Assembly: GCF_003286085.1 (NCBI RefSeq)
Contig: NW_020825289.1
Location: forward strand, 9,672,001-9,736,000
Reading direction: 5' to 3'
DNA length: 64,000 nt
DNA from: Drosophila persimilis
Taxonomy: Eukaryota > Arthropoda > Insecta > Diptera > Drosophilidae
The position numbers and the translations under genes were made by a program. Below are positions 13,761 through 27,359 of this stretch, in pieces. How positions within the stretch are numbered: the first letter of the stretch is position 1; the number at the start of each line of letters is the position of its first letter. The notes beneath the pieces were generated by a model that saw nothing but the letters and a program-made list of their open reading frames with translations, did not search any database and had not been told where the DNA came from.

Positions 13761-16700
13761 TTCTAGATGTGCATATCTGGCGAGGACCAACTTTTTGCTA
13801 TCCTTCTGGCTTCAAATTCATTGCCTGTCGTTTATCTAAGATGAGTGGCTTGTTCGTGGAGCTTCCGCACTTGGGCCAAACAATTTGATTACGGCCGAGT
13901 GGATGGAGATGAGAGGAGGAGTGCGACCTTTCAGCTGGCTGCAATCGCAATCAGGCGAAGCAAACAAATCCCAAGTGCTTGACATTGCAGACGCTGCAGA
14001 CGACAGCGAGAAAAGTCTGAGTAAGCTGGGAAAATCTTGAAATCGAATGCCCCGACCGTGATTCATTTAATATCTGGCAAATCCAATTTCTATTTCAATA
14101 CCGCCATAACGAGCCATGCAGCGAAATAAGATGCCGCCAGAGCGTGCTCCTACATCGCATCACCCATACGCCCCGTACTCCAGGCACACCAAGCTCTGAT
14201 GAGGCCACTGTCAATTACTCGGCCATTTGTTAAGTTTTGTTAAATCCACGCAAAACGTATTGCATTAATTGTCTCCGTGTTTGGCCAAACACTTAAAAAG
14301 TTCCTCCAACTTTGCGTCGCCTGGAGGCCATTATAAATGGCATTCAACTGCCAGACGGACAGGTAAAGTGATGGCTAGACAGGGACGGAGGTTGGCCAGA
14401 GAGGGGTGGAGGTCGGACAGGTGTGTCCTCCCCCTGCTCTTCATCATCCTCCAACTGGTCTTTGTAGCACTTGTGAAACACTTTCATTTACTTTATTGAG
14501 CGCACTCGCATCCACACATACACTTGGTAGTGCCTTTAAGACGCGTTTCTCGACGCTATTGATACCGTAGCATTAGTGAAGGAAGTGGAAGGGGTGATAG
14601 CGATTGCTCCATAACTTGTAATTTGCTTTTTGGTCTTTCATCTTTTTCTGCTTAAGCCAATTCCCTGGCCTCAGGACTCAATTCACACAAATTATCGCAA
14701 ACTAAGAATTACTTTAGGTGTACAGGGTATTCCCAGTCGCATAAAATGAATAAGCGTGCACTTTCCATTCCGGTTTGTAATTAGCAAATGGCCAGAGCCG
14801 TCTCCAGTCCCACTTATCAGCCAGAGTATCCTTAAGAGATTTGAATGAAACGGCCTTGGCCGCCAGACTGGCTTATTCTCCGGTGGCTAGTGGGGGTGGT
14901 AGGCGGGGAGGCGGAATCTCAGGAAGCGTTTACATTTCAATTCAATATGTTTAAGCAAGATTTGTTCAGATTGTTTGCCCGGCAAAACTTTTCCACTCTT
15001 GCAACATTTATCCACTCCATAACTTTATTTTCTTGGACCCGGAGCAAGTTCAAGTCTCTGTAGGACTTTGCGCGCGGTACGGAGGATAAAAATGCAGAAT
15101 TGATTTGATTTATGCCAGCCAGAAAGCCTGTCCAGACCGGAGCACACCATCCCATTGTCGCCTCCGAGTTGCATTGACTTTTGTTTGTTTCTATCGAGTA
15201 GCATTTGTCTGTCAAGGCAGGAGTAAAAAAGTATCTTCGATCTGCCAAGGGGAGTCTCCGTTCTCCGCATAAATTCAATGGAAAAGCATTTGAATTATTC
15301 GGAATATACATATATGCATATTTTAGTGTCTGCGGGCGTGTGGGGTGTGCGGGGGCGCACATTCAGGGCTTTCCCAATTTCTGTATGTACATATGTAATA
15401 TTTTCTCCCTCTCATTCTCTTTTTTCCTCTCACTCGCTTTGGCAAAAAGGAGGTCTGGGCTGAGCCATGGGTGGAAATCATTATTTTCGAATTTTCCAGC
15501 TACCAGAAAATTGTTTTTGTGTTTCCAATGCTGTCGATGCTCCGATGCTCCGATGCTGTGCGGCCGGGTATCAGATGGGTTGTTGGTTTTCCTGGTTTTG
15601 CCAGTTCCGCTGGTTTTTCTGTTTGTTCTCTGACTGGCTCTGCTGACTGACTGTGGCTCTGCCAGTGCTGTTTGCTCCGAGCCAACTTGGCATAATAAAC
15701 AATGCCAATGGTGGCAAAACCGAGTGATTGTCGCCCTCTCTATGTGGCAGTGCCTCCACATTTCACTCCGTATCAATCCGGGGGCGTGTGTTCCTTGCAA
15801 AGTGAGTTAGCAAAGTGAGTGATGCAGGATCCTGTGTGGGTGCGTGTATCAGTGCGGTGGCCAAACAATGTGCCACTCGCTCAGCAAGGGCATTAAAGTG
15901 TGGGGCGTGGCACACATGTCATGAAGCCCTGAAACAAACCTGATTGCCTCCTTCTTCAGGGCTTGTTCCCTTCACTCCATTTTAATTAAGAACATAATGC
16001 ATCCTAGTGCCTTATCTTGTGGCAATTATCAGAGCTGACAAGACTGCGCAAAATGGGGTAAAAGGACCTACAGGACCTTGGCATCTTTGGCCATTAGCAA
16101 GGCTGCATCGGCCACATCAACAGGTTCCTTGTTCTTCTATTTCGACCTTACGTCGCGGTCTATGATTGATTGATACGCATTTGAGGGTCACAAATTAATA
16201 GCTTTAATTAAGCGCAAATTGAGGCAAGTCATTCATCACAAGTCGCAGAAGAAGGATTACTGCAAGAGGACTGTGTTGGAACCGAAGAAAAATACATTTT
16301 ATATCCATCCACAGGCTTCCTCGAATGTTTTTGGGACAGTGCCAAGTGGCTTTTCTAGCATTTTGATGTATTTTTAATGTCGTCTTTTCAGGGAATATAT
16401 ATGATTAATGGATTGTGGTTATATGTAAGTATATGTATGTCCTATGTATGAATATATGGGGATGTGTGTGTCTGTCTGTATGAGTATTTATAAGTCTTTG
16501 GGTTCGGTTCGTTATTTGTCCTTTAACGATTCAATGAGCTCTAAAACGGTTTTATTGATTTTGTGTTAATGTTGCAGGGCAATCAGAATGTTGGAGGGAT
16601 GGTGTCTATAAATATTTATATGCACAATTTAGACCGCGGCGAAATGCGATACGAGCCGAACCAATAAGAGCCAGCCCCGGCCTTCTCTGTTCTCTGCAGT

Positions 16701-16835
16701 TTAATGAACTGTTCCCGGAATAGAGGGAAACGATGAGATGGCCCGTAGTTCTCAAGAGCGTGCCATATGTTGCATAACCGCAAATGAACTGTTTTAGCTG
16801 GAACATTGGGCGCAGCGGCAGGACAAAGGACCGTT

Positions 16836-16861
16836 CTGGCTCTGGCTCTGGCTCTGGCTCG
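16836..16861. repeat. (CTGGCT)n hexanucleotide repeat
   Basis: About four copies of a CTGGCT unit in non-coding DNA. Confidence 0.85.
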
Positions 16862-18179
16862 GGCCTGTTTATATTGATTTGTTATGCGTGCAGTGGGGCA
16901 GAAGGCACAGCCACAACCGACCATGCCGCACAGGTAACGATGTGCTAAGCGCGCTGTGCAACAAATATGCGACAGCCACGCACACTCTGCCCCCTCCCAT
17001 GCCAGTCAGGCTGCCAGTCCAAATTGAAGCGGAATTGTCGGGGCAACGGCAAACGGTACCGAAAGTGGTTTACAGGAGGGGCATGGGGCATGCGGCATCA
17101 TCATAATCATAATTAGTCTGATGAGAATGGCAGCCGCAATGAGGTTGTTTTTGGCTCTCTCTCCCTCTCTCTCTCTCTCTGCAAAGTGCAAAATGCTGTA
17201 AAAAATACACACACACAGATGTGTGCATGGGTGTATATGTATATGTTTTGTATAAACAGGGGGCACTTAATTACTGTGCCACTTCCTTGTTTCTCAGTGA
17301 TGCCTTGTCTTTTGCTTGAATTGAGCGGGATTTGTATTTATCTTAAATGTTGGCGCTTGCGGGCATTTCCTCCCTCTCTTGTTGCGTCTCTTCCTCTCCA
17401 CAGCTCCATCTGGGCTTCATTTTCGGCGCTTAACCTTCGCAGAAATACAAAAAAAAGCGCCAAAGATGGAGCGGAACCTGGAAAATCATGAAAAGAGATG
17501 GAACGCGAACAGAACAGAACGGAACAGAATGAGCGACTGGCAGACAGACAGACAGACAGAGAGGCATGCAAACAAGGTTAAGCATACGGATACACACACA
17601 CACACGCGCACACAAAGAGCCACCCACACAGAGATATTGTCTGGTTGTTTTTGGAGCAATAGGCATTTGTTTTAGACTCCTCCTCTCCCCTGCGCTCCCA
17701 CAGCCGCCTTGGCAAAAGCGTCGAATGCCGTTTAACTGCCGCTTGACACAGAGAAAGAAGGAACCGAAAACAAAGAGGGATGGAGGCCAGATAGAGAGAG
17801 AGAGAGATAGAGGAAAAGCAAACAACAATGAGTAGAGCCCACACCCGGACGACGGCCCGAATGGAAGAGAGACGGCAGACACAGCGTCTACGGTATACGG
17901 TTACCATTTAGTAGTCCTCAAAGGTGAAATTTCCCAAGAAAACAATGAGCAGGCGACACCCGGACTGGACAGAAACGGACCGGCCCGGAACGGACCGGAC
18001 CGGTTAAGCCTCTCCTCTGTTTGGCCTCTCCTCGTTTTGTGGCGCCTCAGCGGTTTTCTTCTCGGCCTTTTTGTTTGCGGCCTGAAGTGCGGCAGCTGTC
18101 TAAGCAAAAGCCAAATTTAATTATTCATAGATTCGCCGGGCTCTGTGTGGGAGAGTTTTTGCCGAGAGATTAAGGCAAA

Positions 18180-18800
18180 TGAATGGCTTCCAGGAATACG
18201 CCAGCATACTTTAGCTATGAACGCCATAACTCAAATGCCTGCAACTGGGATCCGTAAACCTGTATGTGGATCACTCCGATGGAGGAACACGCATCTCCGT
18301 GGGACCCCAATCTAAAAACCACGAGGAATAGTAATTAGTAGTGGTTCTTAAACATTTTTCAGACCCAAATTGTACGCAACTCTGTTGATGGGTGCTGCAG
18401 AAAGACTGCCAATAGACGATGCACTGAGGAAGGGTCCTGAAAATGAAGAATATTGGGTTAATTCAACTTTCAAGAAGGGCTACACGCATGTACAATACCA
18501 GTTCCTGCAGCTCATACGACATTCGATTTGCAGTCACAGAAAAGTCAAAGCAGGATTCCAGGAATAGCCTGAGGTGCATTCTATTTCTAGCGTCTTCTTA
18601 CGCCATTCCAAGAATGCTATTAGCAACAGTATCCACAGTGGGCGGTAGCTCCTTCAATACCTGCAAAAGGGGTTCTGCCACCACCGTCTCATATGTAGGT
18701 AAGGTGCTACAGCTTCTCAAGATAAAGGCACAACACATCTTTTTTGTGTAAATATATTTCTTCTTGGACTTGAAACAAAATAACATAACCCCAAAAGTTT
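18180..18800. other. Possible decayed coding remnant or 3' neighbourhood of Rpb5
   Basis: This stretch, just downstream of the Rpb5 stop, has better codon-like composition than its surroundings. It shows short open segments on both strands: plus strand 18370-18567 after a TTTTCAG acceptor-like site, and minus strand 18598-18786. None could be linked to a family and the frames are broken. It may be a relic of a gene or repeat, or simply 3' flanking DNA. Confidence 0.2.
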
Positions 18801-18898
18801 GTATTTGTGGAAAAGTTTTCGCTTTATCGAAGAGAAGAGTGTCTGGAATGATTTTCGATTCTTCTTCGATAAATTGTGTACAAAATGGTGGCGAGCAC

Positions 18899-19531
18899 TT
18901 AGACGACGATGCGGTAGGAGATGTAGCGACCGGCCGTCTTAGAGGAGCGGATAATCTTCACCACTTGGCCGGGTTTCAGGCCGAAGTAGCGTGACACCGG
19001 ATCGTTGACCTGGATGCGCATCAGCATGGACTCCCTTAGCTTGTAGCGACTGAGCAGCTCCTGCTTCTCGTCCGGTGTCATCACCACGTGCTCCGGCACA
19101 TTCTCATTCTCGGTGATATTGAACATCAGCTCGGCCTCTAGGAACTGTTCCAGAACGTACTTGGGGGCCATCTCAACGAGCGCCTGCCTGGCCGACGGCG
19201 TTATGCTGTTCTGCACCACAATAATGGCACGATAAATGCTCTCCTCCTGCATGCGCAAACAGTAGCGTTTGATGTCTTTGATGCCGACCTTCGGCTCCTC
19301 CGGAAAGAACACAAACATCTGGTCGGTGGGGTCATCGTTGTGGGCCACAAGCAACGTGATATCGGCCCGCGAGGGGCAGTTTTCGCTTGGCCTGTCGCCG
19401 AAAATCTCCTGGAACCCCTGCAGCGTCTGGTCTAGTTCCTCCTGAGTAACCAGATACCCACGGTCGTGGCACATTTGCAGTACTGTCTTGCGTATGCGCC
19501 ACATTTTGTATAGTTCTTCTTCGTCATTCAT
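18899..19531 (-). CDS. Rpb5: RNA polymerase I/II/III shared subunit RPB5 (RPABC1), intronless
   Basis: Subunit shared by the three nuclear RNA polymerases; it forms part of the lower jaw gripping downstream DNA. The frame gives 210 residues, the same length as human RPB5. Family segments are clear: [17 protein letters not shown] near the N-terminus, the [23 protein letters not shown] core, [18 protein letters not shown], and the C-terminal assembly domain with [15 protein letters not shown] and AGRYISYR. The start is the Met of [11 protein letters not shown], matching the family N-terminus; an in-frame Met 14 codons upstream would add a non-homologous extension. The coding region has no intron and is intact. 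It sits alone in a gene-poor tract upstream of Pkc53E on the opposite strand. It could be the normal locus or a functional retrocopy; the sequence alone does not decide. Confidence 0.95.
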   Translation of the reverse strand: MNDEEELYKMWRIRKTVLQMCHDRGYLVTQEELDQTLQGFQEIFGDRPSENCPSRADITLLVAHNDDPTDQMFVFFPEEPKVGIKDIKRYCLRMQEESIYRAIIVVQNSITPSARQALVEMAPKYVLEQFLEAELMFNITENENVPEHVVMTPDEKQELLSRYKLRESMLMRIQVNDPVSRYFGLKPGQVVKIIRSSKTAGRYISYRIVV

Positions 19532-22500
19532 TGTAGTAATTTTTAATTTTCGGTATTTACGACTCACTTGCAAACGAAATGTACAAAACAGAGTTGCGTG
19601 GCTCAGTATATCGAGACAACTGGTCGTTTTACAGCACTGAAGGTGTGCATGGTATACATATTATAAGGGTATGTATTATGAATATTTCATAACTTTCTGG
19701 ATTTGATTTATTTGGTTGCTTTCTGTTTTCCCTTGTGGTTCCAGCGTATAAAATATAAATGAAATATGTGATTGTATTTTGGACAATACCAATCGTAACA
19801 GTCCGGCTCCCCCGAAAAACTTATAAAATTAAATGGAAGTGTGGGTAAATTTTTTTATATTTCTATCTATTCAATTCTATGATGGGTATGGAAGGACGTC
19901 ATTGAACTTTTTGCTAATTTGATTAATTTTTTCATTAATTTGCATTCGCAGGCTTTTGTTTGCAATTAAACAATCACACCCCACTGGATATTTGTACAGT
20001 TAGAGATACAATGCACCTGAATGAAATTGCCTAATTGGAAACTTGTTACAGAAGGCGTTCGTATGGAAAACCTTGATTTTCTGCCCACATTGGAGTGCAT
20101 TAAGGATGTGACCGCAATAAGAGCACCAATTAGTTTGAATTTGACAGTCAGATTCATTAGTTTAATGGGCAATGGTCAGAGGGGAGAGTGTAAGAGAGGT
20201 AGAATAAGTGTGGCTTGAAAAGGAAGGAACAAAATACCACAATATATTTCACAAAAGAAGAGTTTGTCAAGGCCAAAAAGTTGCAGAAGAGAGGTAAAGA
20301 GGGAATAATAGATTACTTTCCTGCCCATCTTCATGTGAGCATGCAGTTTCCTTTCCTTTTTATCAATATTTTCACTGTCCTTCCTTCACTTCCAATAAAC
20401 ATTCGAAATCCATTTGGGGATTTCAACATTCAATTATTTTACTCAGCCTGACAGTTTGAAGCTCTTCTCACAGCGATTGGCGTCTGTTTTACCAGATATC
20501 CCGAGTAATTAAAAACCATTGAAACTTTCGACAGCTTATGGGAGATGATGCAATTGGTGCTTCGAGCTCTGGGTATTGCCCCATTGGGGTGAGAACTTTT
20601 AATTGAGTCAACTAAGCTTTTGTGAAAACTCTCGTGGAGCAGAATAAACTGTGGTACTGCCAGGATGTGTACTTGTGCTAGGAGCCCATAAATACCTTCA
20701 TTATATGTCATTGCAGATCCCCCTTTAAGAGTGCCCAAGTGCGGGATGAGCCCAGAATTAATGTGTGCTTACGCTGCGTATACGTGATGTGCCCCATGGA
20801 CATTTGGGCAGGGCCCCTGGTACTCGTATTTGAGCCCAGCTAGTGCCCTGGCTGGCATTCCTCATTTGTCTCCCGTTTCGTCTCCGCTCTGAACCATTTA
20901 TTACGCCTTGGCACGCGCTACAATTCCATTTTAATTACACGACCGCAGTCGTCCATTCGCCGCCGACCATCTCTCTGGGCCCATGTCGAGAGCTCTGAGT
21001 GTAAATTAGTAGCCTGCAAACGATAAATGAGGATTTCGCTCACTACCTCATCCTTCCGCGTCCCCCGGCCTTCCTTTGTGCGTTTGCGGTTGGCCATTTG
21101 AGTGAAGGGAAAATGGTGATGCCAGTGCCAGAGCCAGAGCTGCCACGTGTTGAATCCTTTGGCTGTCGGAGACCAGTGGCAGCCTATTTCGAAAGATCCC
21201 TATACAACTTTGTAACCTGTAGAATGTAGAGTGCATGCCACACTGTTCAGAACCTACCATTCTTGCTACCTCTTTTGGTATTTCAATTTTCAGCTTCAAT
21301 TTATGTATTTTCTCTAATCATATTAATATTTACATATTTCAGTGAGTAAATCTGAGTAACAAGTATGTTGAAGATTAAATATTTCACTATTTACTCGTCA
21401 AACTCGGACATGGACAACAATCTAAAAGGATGATTAGTTTGGTTTAATTTGAATGCAAATTGCTGTGCATTTCAGTGGTCTGCCTTGTGCACAGTCACGG
21501 CTGCAGCCAACCTGTCAGGTTACACAGACTCAACATCTACATATATTCTGGCTCTTGTTGCCTTCCGATGAGTGCATAATTAATGCGGGGGCGTGGCGGT
21601 CAATGCCAGGGAGGGCCCAAGCGACGGAGGCGCTGCAAATGCGGCGCTTTGGCCTGGAAAATTGCCCATGGAATGCAATAAGAATGCAAATGGGGATTGG
21701 AATGTACGTGTGCTCGTGCGAGTGCCAGTGCGTATGTGGCTGTCCGCATACTTATTGTAATCAGTGCATTGAATGCGAAGTGCGTATCCGGATACTTATC
21801 GTAATTCGAGTGTGTTTGTGTCTGACAATGCTCACTGTAATCGGTGTGGATGTGTGCGCTGGCCTGTTTTAGTCAGTGGCTGGATTACGCTAATGACATT
21901 TGATGATAACATAGCTTCTACTCAGCAAGGACTCATTGAGACATAATCGGCCGCCCACAAAAGGACACCCGATGAGGCGGATTGCGATTGACAGCAGTCA
22001 ATGAAGTGCCCGCCTATGCGAAAGATGATTGACCAGAGATTATAGCTAGCCGATCAACATGTACCAATTAAACGACGAGTATTACGCCAGCTAAAGACTC
22101 CTATTAAATGCTAATACCCGCATGACTGCTATCACTGCTTAAATCTCGGCCCCTTACTCGTATCCAGATAATTTCCCATTGTCTCCGGCTGGGGGACAAC
22201 TTCAATTCCATTCAGACGGAAGGCCCTGTCAGTGCCCCTTTTCATTATCGGCCATGGCAGTCGCTTCTTCGGAGAACAGGTCCAGTGGCAGCTTTAGAAG
22301 CAGAAGCTGCCACACACACTCACGCGATGCCAAAGTGTCATCCTCAAGGCAACAAAAGTTGAATCTCTGGTGGCCCGTAGTTCAATTGTTGCCCCCCGCC
22401 AACCACCCCACAAGCCCCAGCTTCACCCTGCTATTCATGCTGCCAATGATGGACCGCATTGTTCTAGGCCATTTCTGGCCAGGACAAGTGGCCTCAACTC

Positions 22501-24500
22501 TTGCTCTTTATACTGCGTTGGCTGAGAAGGGATGGGAGCCTGGGTAGGTGCTACCACGCACATTGATGGGAGGCCTCATACCCACGTACGCTCGTGCTGT
22601 TCCCTTCTGCAAATAATTTTCAGTAGCAGGAAACATTGAACATGGAAATGAAAGTAAGCCAAGGGAGAAATTTAATCACTAGCACATAGATTGATAGGCG
22701 CATCCTTAGAGCCGCTCTTTAGAGATCTTTAAGGTTCGAGGTAGAAGTCGTGTATCATCCCCTCCCCATAAACGTCAAGCCCTCACCCCTACCTTCACTT
22801 TCGCTTAATTGAATCAGAGAGAATCCCAAAGTTGTTCTGAAAACTTTTTCCGCCAGCAGAGCGTTTTGAGCAGCTACTGTCAAGGTTGGACATAGAAGTG
22901 TGGTGGGCCACCCACCTATAAAGTTTTTTTCATAGAAGGCCAAAGCGAGTAAAAAGTTCAAGTTGTTATTTTTTCCATACATAGTAGAAATATATTGTAG
23001 AATTTTTAATTAATATTTCTATTGGGAGAACTTCCTTCAGACCTTTGAAGAGGTGAGTGGGTGGCATTTCCAGCGCTGCCACCACTGTCCGCATTTATTC
23101 CCCAAGCCCGAAAGTATGTTTTAACAAAAATGAAATGCGAAAACAATTTGAAATCAAACGAAATCAATTCCCTCCATTCCTTCCCAAGTGTGCTTGGCAC
23201 AATAACACTCCCACGCGATAAAGTCTCACCCTGCCGCTCCATCGGTCCGACCCTCCTTCCAGCATGTACGTATATTTCCCAGAGCAAATTTGTATCGCTG
23301 AACGACATTCATTGAATTATTTACGAGTACGAGTATAGCAGGGGTTTTTGATTATTTACATGGGTCTGTTGCTTTTGATTCGGCATTCGGCTGATAATTC
23401 TGCATCCCAATTCGACCTCGAGTCCGCGGGCGAGTCCGGCAATCCGCACTCCATAAAAATCGCTGCCAGCACGCTGCCCCAACCCAATGTGCGACAAGCG
23501 ACGAGAGATACCAGATATGTATGTACATATATATGTGCCACAAGTAATTTGGCTTGGTTTTTTCTATACCCTTGCAGGATTAGGTGCCAATGGGAGAATA
23601 AATTCCTGATTAGCCTGATTTTGAATAGATTTGGCTTGGTGGAATCTCTATCATAATAATCCAATCAAATTACCACAAGAACAATACAGTTGATAGGGTG
23701 TTTAAAACTTCGCTATCGAAGTGTTTTCATGGGGGAATTCGGTTCCGGAATTTCTTTCATTTATTTCGAGTAAAGACCTTGACAATCATCATGTGATGAC
23801 GTGTGAATACCAAATTGGGAAAGGTTACGTTTTTTCTGTGGAGTGGAATACGATTTTTTAGCCATTTGAATATGGTGAAAAACACCAACAACATTCATTG
23901 GCATGGTGCCAGGAAGAGGTGGTGCGAGTTGCAGATAGAGATGCAAATGGATGATCCGTGGGATGGAGACTGCACATCTGCTGGAGGCCGAAAAGCGATA
24001 AAGCCATCAAATACATACTGCAGCCTCTATACCGTTATACATACATATGTATGTACATATATACATATGTACATGTGGTGAGAGAGTAGAAGAGCAGTAG
24101 CATATTGAAGAGAGTGATATTACAGTAAAATTAGCTTTGTCGCTCATTTATGTAACGGAACAAGATCGGAAGACATGTGCGCGACGCCACTGTAGATGGA
24201 GCGGGACAGAAATAGCCCGAACTGCAAGCAATAAGAAAATGCAATAAAAATGCTTGCGAAGGCAGCGCCAAAACGGGACAGTCGTCATAGGAGACAACGT
24301 AGAAGTTTGTATACCCTTACCAGGGGCTTTTCCTTAAGGATGAAGAGAAAGGAAGATTCTCCAGAGATCCGACAAGGCCAGTTCCTCAAAAAAAGAGCGT
24401 CCAATCCGGTCAACCCTTCCCCGCATCACATGAGCTGTGGCAGCATCTGCTTAATCGATCTCTGCCGGCCGCACAGTGGGTCGCATGCTGGCAGATTGAC
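19532..24500. other. Non-coding stretch with Rpb5 upstream region
   Basis: The first few hundred bases should contain the Rpb5 promoter (minus strand); a GTGAGT donor-like site lies in its presumed 5' UTR near 19567. Beyond that only unique non-coding DNA and short ACATATGTACATA-type repeats (around 24030-24075) are visible. Open frames are short and unsupported. Confidence 0.4.
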
Positions 24501-24561
24501 CGCAGAACCGGTGCAGCCTGAACTGCGACGCGACGCTGCTGGCAGAGGCACGAAAGCCAAA

Positions 24562-24660
24562 TCAAGTAGCGGCAGAGACAGCGGTAGCGACAGCGGCATA
24601 GACAGCGGCAGAGAAATCGGTAGCTACAGCGGCAGAGACAGCGGTAGCGACAGCGACCTG
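24562..24660. repeat. Degenerate AGCGGC/AGAGAC minisatellite
   Basis: Repeats of 12-18 bases built from GACAGCGGTAGC and GACAGCGGCA words. In one frame they translate as SGRDSGSDSG, making a 180-residue open frame (24250-24792) that is probably not a real protein. Confidence 0.8.
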
Positions 24661-25010
24661 CAGACAGACGTACGAGTAAATTGTATCGGAACGATACGAG
24701 CGGGAGCAGTACTTGTACGTGTGCCACGCCACAGTCAAGAGCAGGGCGAATCGGAACGCATCGGGTCGTGCGGCGTTACGGAGCGTCGCTGAAAGTGTTT
24801 TTCAATAACGCCAGCCGGGTAGCGATAAATGGCGATCGGTTCCCGCTTCGATTATGCGTCGTTTTCAACAAGAAGAAAAACAACAAAACCAACAGCAAAA
24901 GCAAAGGCAAAAGAAAAATCAAAAGCAAACGTGAACGCGAACGCGAACGTGAACGAAACAAAAGCAAAAACAGAAAGCAAACGCGAGGTGCACTGAACAA
25001 AATTACATAG
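24660..25010 (+). promoter_or_regulatory. Candidate promoter/5' UTR (possible upstream start of Pkc53E)
   Basis: A GC-richer island with CG-rich words (CGGGTCGTGCGGCGTTACGG near 24765) is followed by an A-rich leader-like stretch (AACAAAAGC, GTGAACGCGAACG). That is typical of Drosophila promoters with adenine-rich 5' UTRs. It lies 4.1 kb before the Pkc53E start codon on the same strand. No TATA box or unambiguous initiator was identified. Confidence 0.3.
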
Positions 25011-27350
25011 GTTGGCCAGCAAGTGCAAAATATAAAGAATTTGCAAGTGGGGAAATATCATTAGACATCAATTAATATCAATTAAATACATACAAATGTA
25101 CATACATATGTACATGCATATGTATGAATATTGCTTTCATTTCCCATTCGAACGTCTAGATAATTTGTAGCTTTTTTCCTCTGTGCGCCAAATGGTTGGG
25201 ATGCCTTCAACAGCTGGAAGATTTGTGTCTGGAATGAAGATTCCCATTAAATGATTTTAACGCTCTGCGTGTATATCTATCTCTATATACATATGTACAT
25301 GTATACATATCTCTTCCCCTGTTGCTCTTTTGTCAAAATTTAGAAGAAACGGCAGTAGTATTGTTAGCTAGAAGTTGAGGAGCAACTGTTGTAGTTACCG
25401 AAACCGAAACCAGGGCAAGGGATTGTTTACTTTAACTTCAGATTGGTGGATGCCACACCCCCCTTTGTGGCAAAATTAATTGGCATAAATTAAAATGTTT
25501 ATTCAATAGTTTATAACAATAAGTCAAACAGCGAGGAGGAGGGAAAGGCAAAGATGTGCTTTTGAAATGTTTTGTTATCGCATTGCTCCAATTTGTGTCA
25601 ATTATGCGTGAATGACACGCCCTTTGAACCGTCGCCCACGATTTTAATTGAAATTTGCGTTCATTGTTGTTGTGTGTTTGAAAAATTCTCATCAAAAAAA
25701 CAAAACCAAGAACTGCCAGAGACCTATCCTCTCCACAAAGGGAAAGCAAAGTAAGAACAAAATTAAAAAAGGCAGGTCTGGAGGCAGAAACTGGCAGAGC
25801 AGTGGCAGAGGTTTGCAGATCGCATTCAGAAGTAGCGCCACAGGCAGATCAGGGTCTGAAGTAGAGGCACAGAAGCACCGAAGCTCCAAGAGAGAGAGAG
25901 AGGGAGCGGGAGCGGGGGTGATCTCTCTCAATGTGACCTGCGGGTGTCCAAGTGAAAGTAGAAAATTCAGATTGGAAATTATCATTCCATTTCGATACGA
26001 TTTACGATGATTCTGCAAATTTGTGTGTAATGTCGGCAGCATCCAAATCCAAAGATGGAGCATTTTTCTAGTTTGAAAAATCTTGTGCCCTGCACTGAAC
26101 GAATTAGCAAAGTGCCGTCATTAATAAAAAATCCAAAACATGTCAGGGGTATACTCATGAATATAATGAATGCTAAATTGCGCACAGAGGGCAGAAAAAT
26201 TACAAAATAAATATATTTACAGCTCGAAGTACATTCATATTTCATTCCAAAGTGTCGAGACAAGCCATGAGCCAAGAAGCTGAGAGCTGGGAGAATTGCA
26301 AACACAAAATACCCTGCACACTGCAGTCAGAACTCACTCTCTGAAAGCTTTTCATTACAATTATATACATACTACCCCTAATTTGTTGTAGGGTATCGAA
26401 AACAATTTTCATCAGAGTAAACATTTCAATGGGCTGTAATTGCCTCGCCCGCACGTCCACTTATTGAAATTTATGGTTCTGTTCGGGCGATATCTAAAAC
26501 AGATTATTCATAAAAATATTATCTGCCGAAACACTGAATTCTTCCTACAGTTACCAGCAGCCTTATCGGCCCCCGTATCAGTATCTACATTTTGCAACGC
26601 AAATTCCATTGCCTTTCAACACCATCCCCCGCCCCATTTACATGTCGACCGGCGAATGGCTGTTTGAGGAATTGGCAATAGGAATTTACCGCAACATTTT
26701 CTTTGCCTTTCGGGTGCGTGGCAGAGTTATTTATCTGTTTTTGCACAAATATTTCGTGTTTCGATGACCAGCTGACCAGCTGACCAACAACCTAAACAGA
26801 ACTCGAACATGTTGTTGCCGTAGTTTATGGTCTGTCCGTGTATCTAACAGATAAATAATCATTGCATTAGCCGCTCGACATCGTTGCGGCTTCGTCTGCG
26901 ACCGCGAAACGTGACACTTGGCTATCAGATGTGGCACCGTGCCTCTAATGGGTGTGTGTGTGTGTGTGTGGGGGGGGGGCATGCAGCAGGTGGACGAACG
27001 TGTGGAGGCGAAGGTTGGCTGGCGGTTGTGACCAGATCAACCCTCACCCCGTGGGGAGCTCCGCTCATCTTTTCTCCGTTCTCCATTCTCCGGTTACTTC
27101 TGCGGTAGACTACCGCCTTGCCCCACCGGCTTGTTTGTCGTTCCATTGAATCCAAAAACGGGGGGTATATGCTCGTACAAACCCAAAACCGGCTTCCCCT
27201 TGGCCATTTAACAAGTTTCGTTCAATCGAATCAATTAGCGGCCAAAAACGATCGGCCACAGGCGTCATCGAAGCCAAAGTCTGACGTTGGCGCTGGGCTG
27301 CGTCCCGCTTACTTATGTTATGCTTATGTTAATTGGCCCCCCCGCACCCC
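25011..27350. other. Non-coding stretch
   Basis: No gene seen. Contains palindromic ACATATGTACAT repeats (25090-25125, 25285-25310), and a (GT)n run joined to a G run at 26951-26979. Confidence 0.4.
26951..26979. repeat. (GT)n followed by poly-G
   Basis: GT run passing directly into nine or so G residues. Confidence 0.9.
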
Positions 27351-27359
27351 GCCCATGCA

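Larger units (their letters stand above)
2381..18130. other. Long non-coding stretch between inaC and Rpb5
   Basis: No convincing gene was found on either strand. Open frames here are short, biased by simple repeats, and lack recognisable domains or coherent splice sites. The region holds microsatellites (CA at 5920-5947, GA at 9658-9684, CTGGCT at 16836-16861), short palindromes (8191-8224, 13743-13760), a duplicated hairpin (12947-13031), and unique AT-rich DNA. It is most likely upstream regulatory or intronic DNA of Pkc53E, which is transcribed in the same direction. Confidence 0.5.

Noticed and set aside
22730..22745. GGTTCGA-like tRNA T-loop word
   Set aside because: No acceptor stem, anticodon arm or B/A box at the right spacing; no tRNA was recognised anywhere in the window.
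24250..24792. 180-residue open frame with SGRDSGSDSG repeats
   Set aside because: The length comes from a 12-18-base minisatellite that is open in several frames; there is no domain, and it lies in a promoter-like block.
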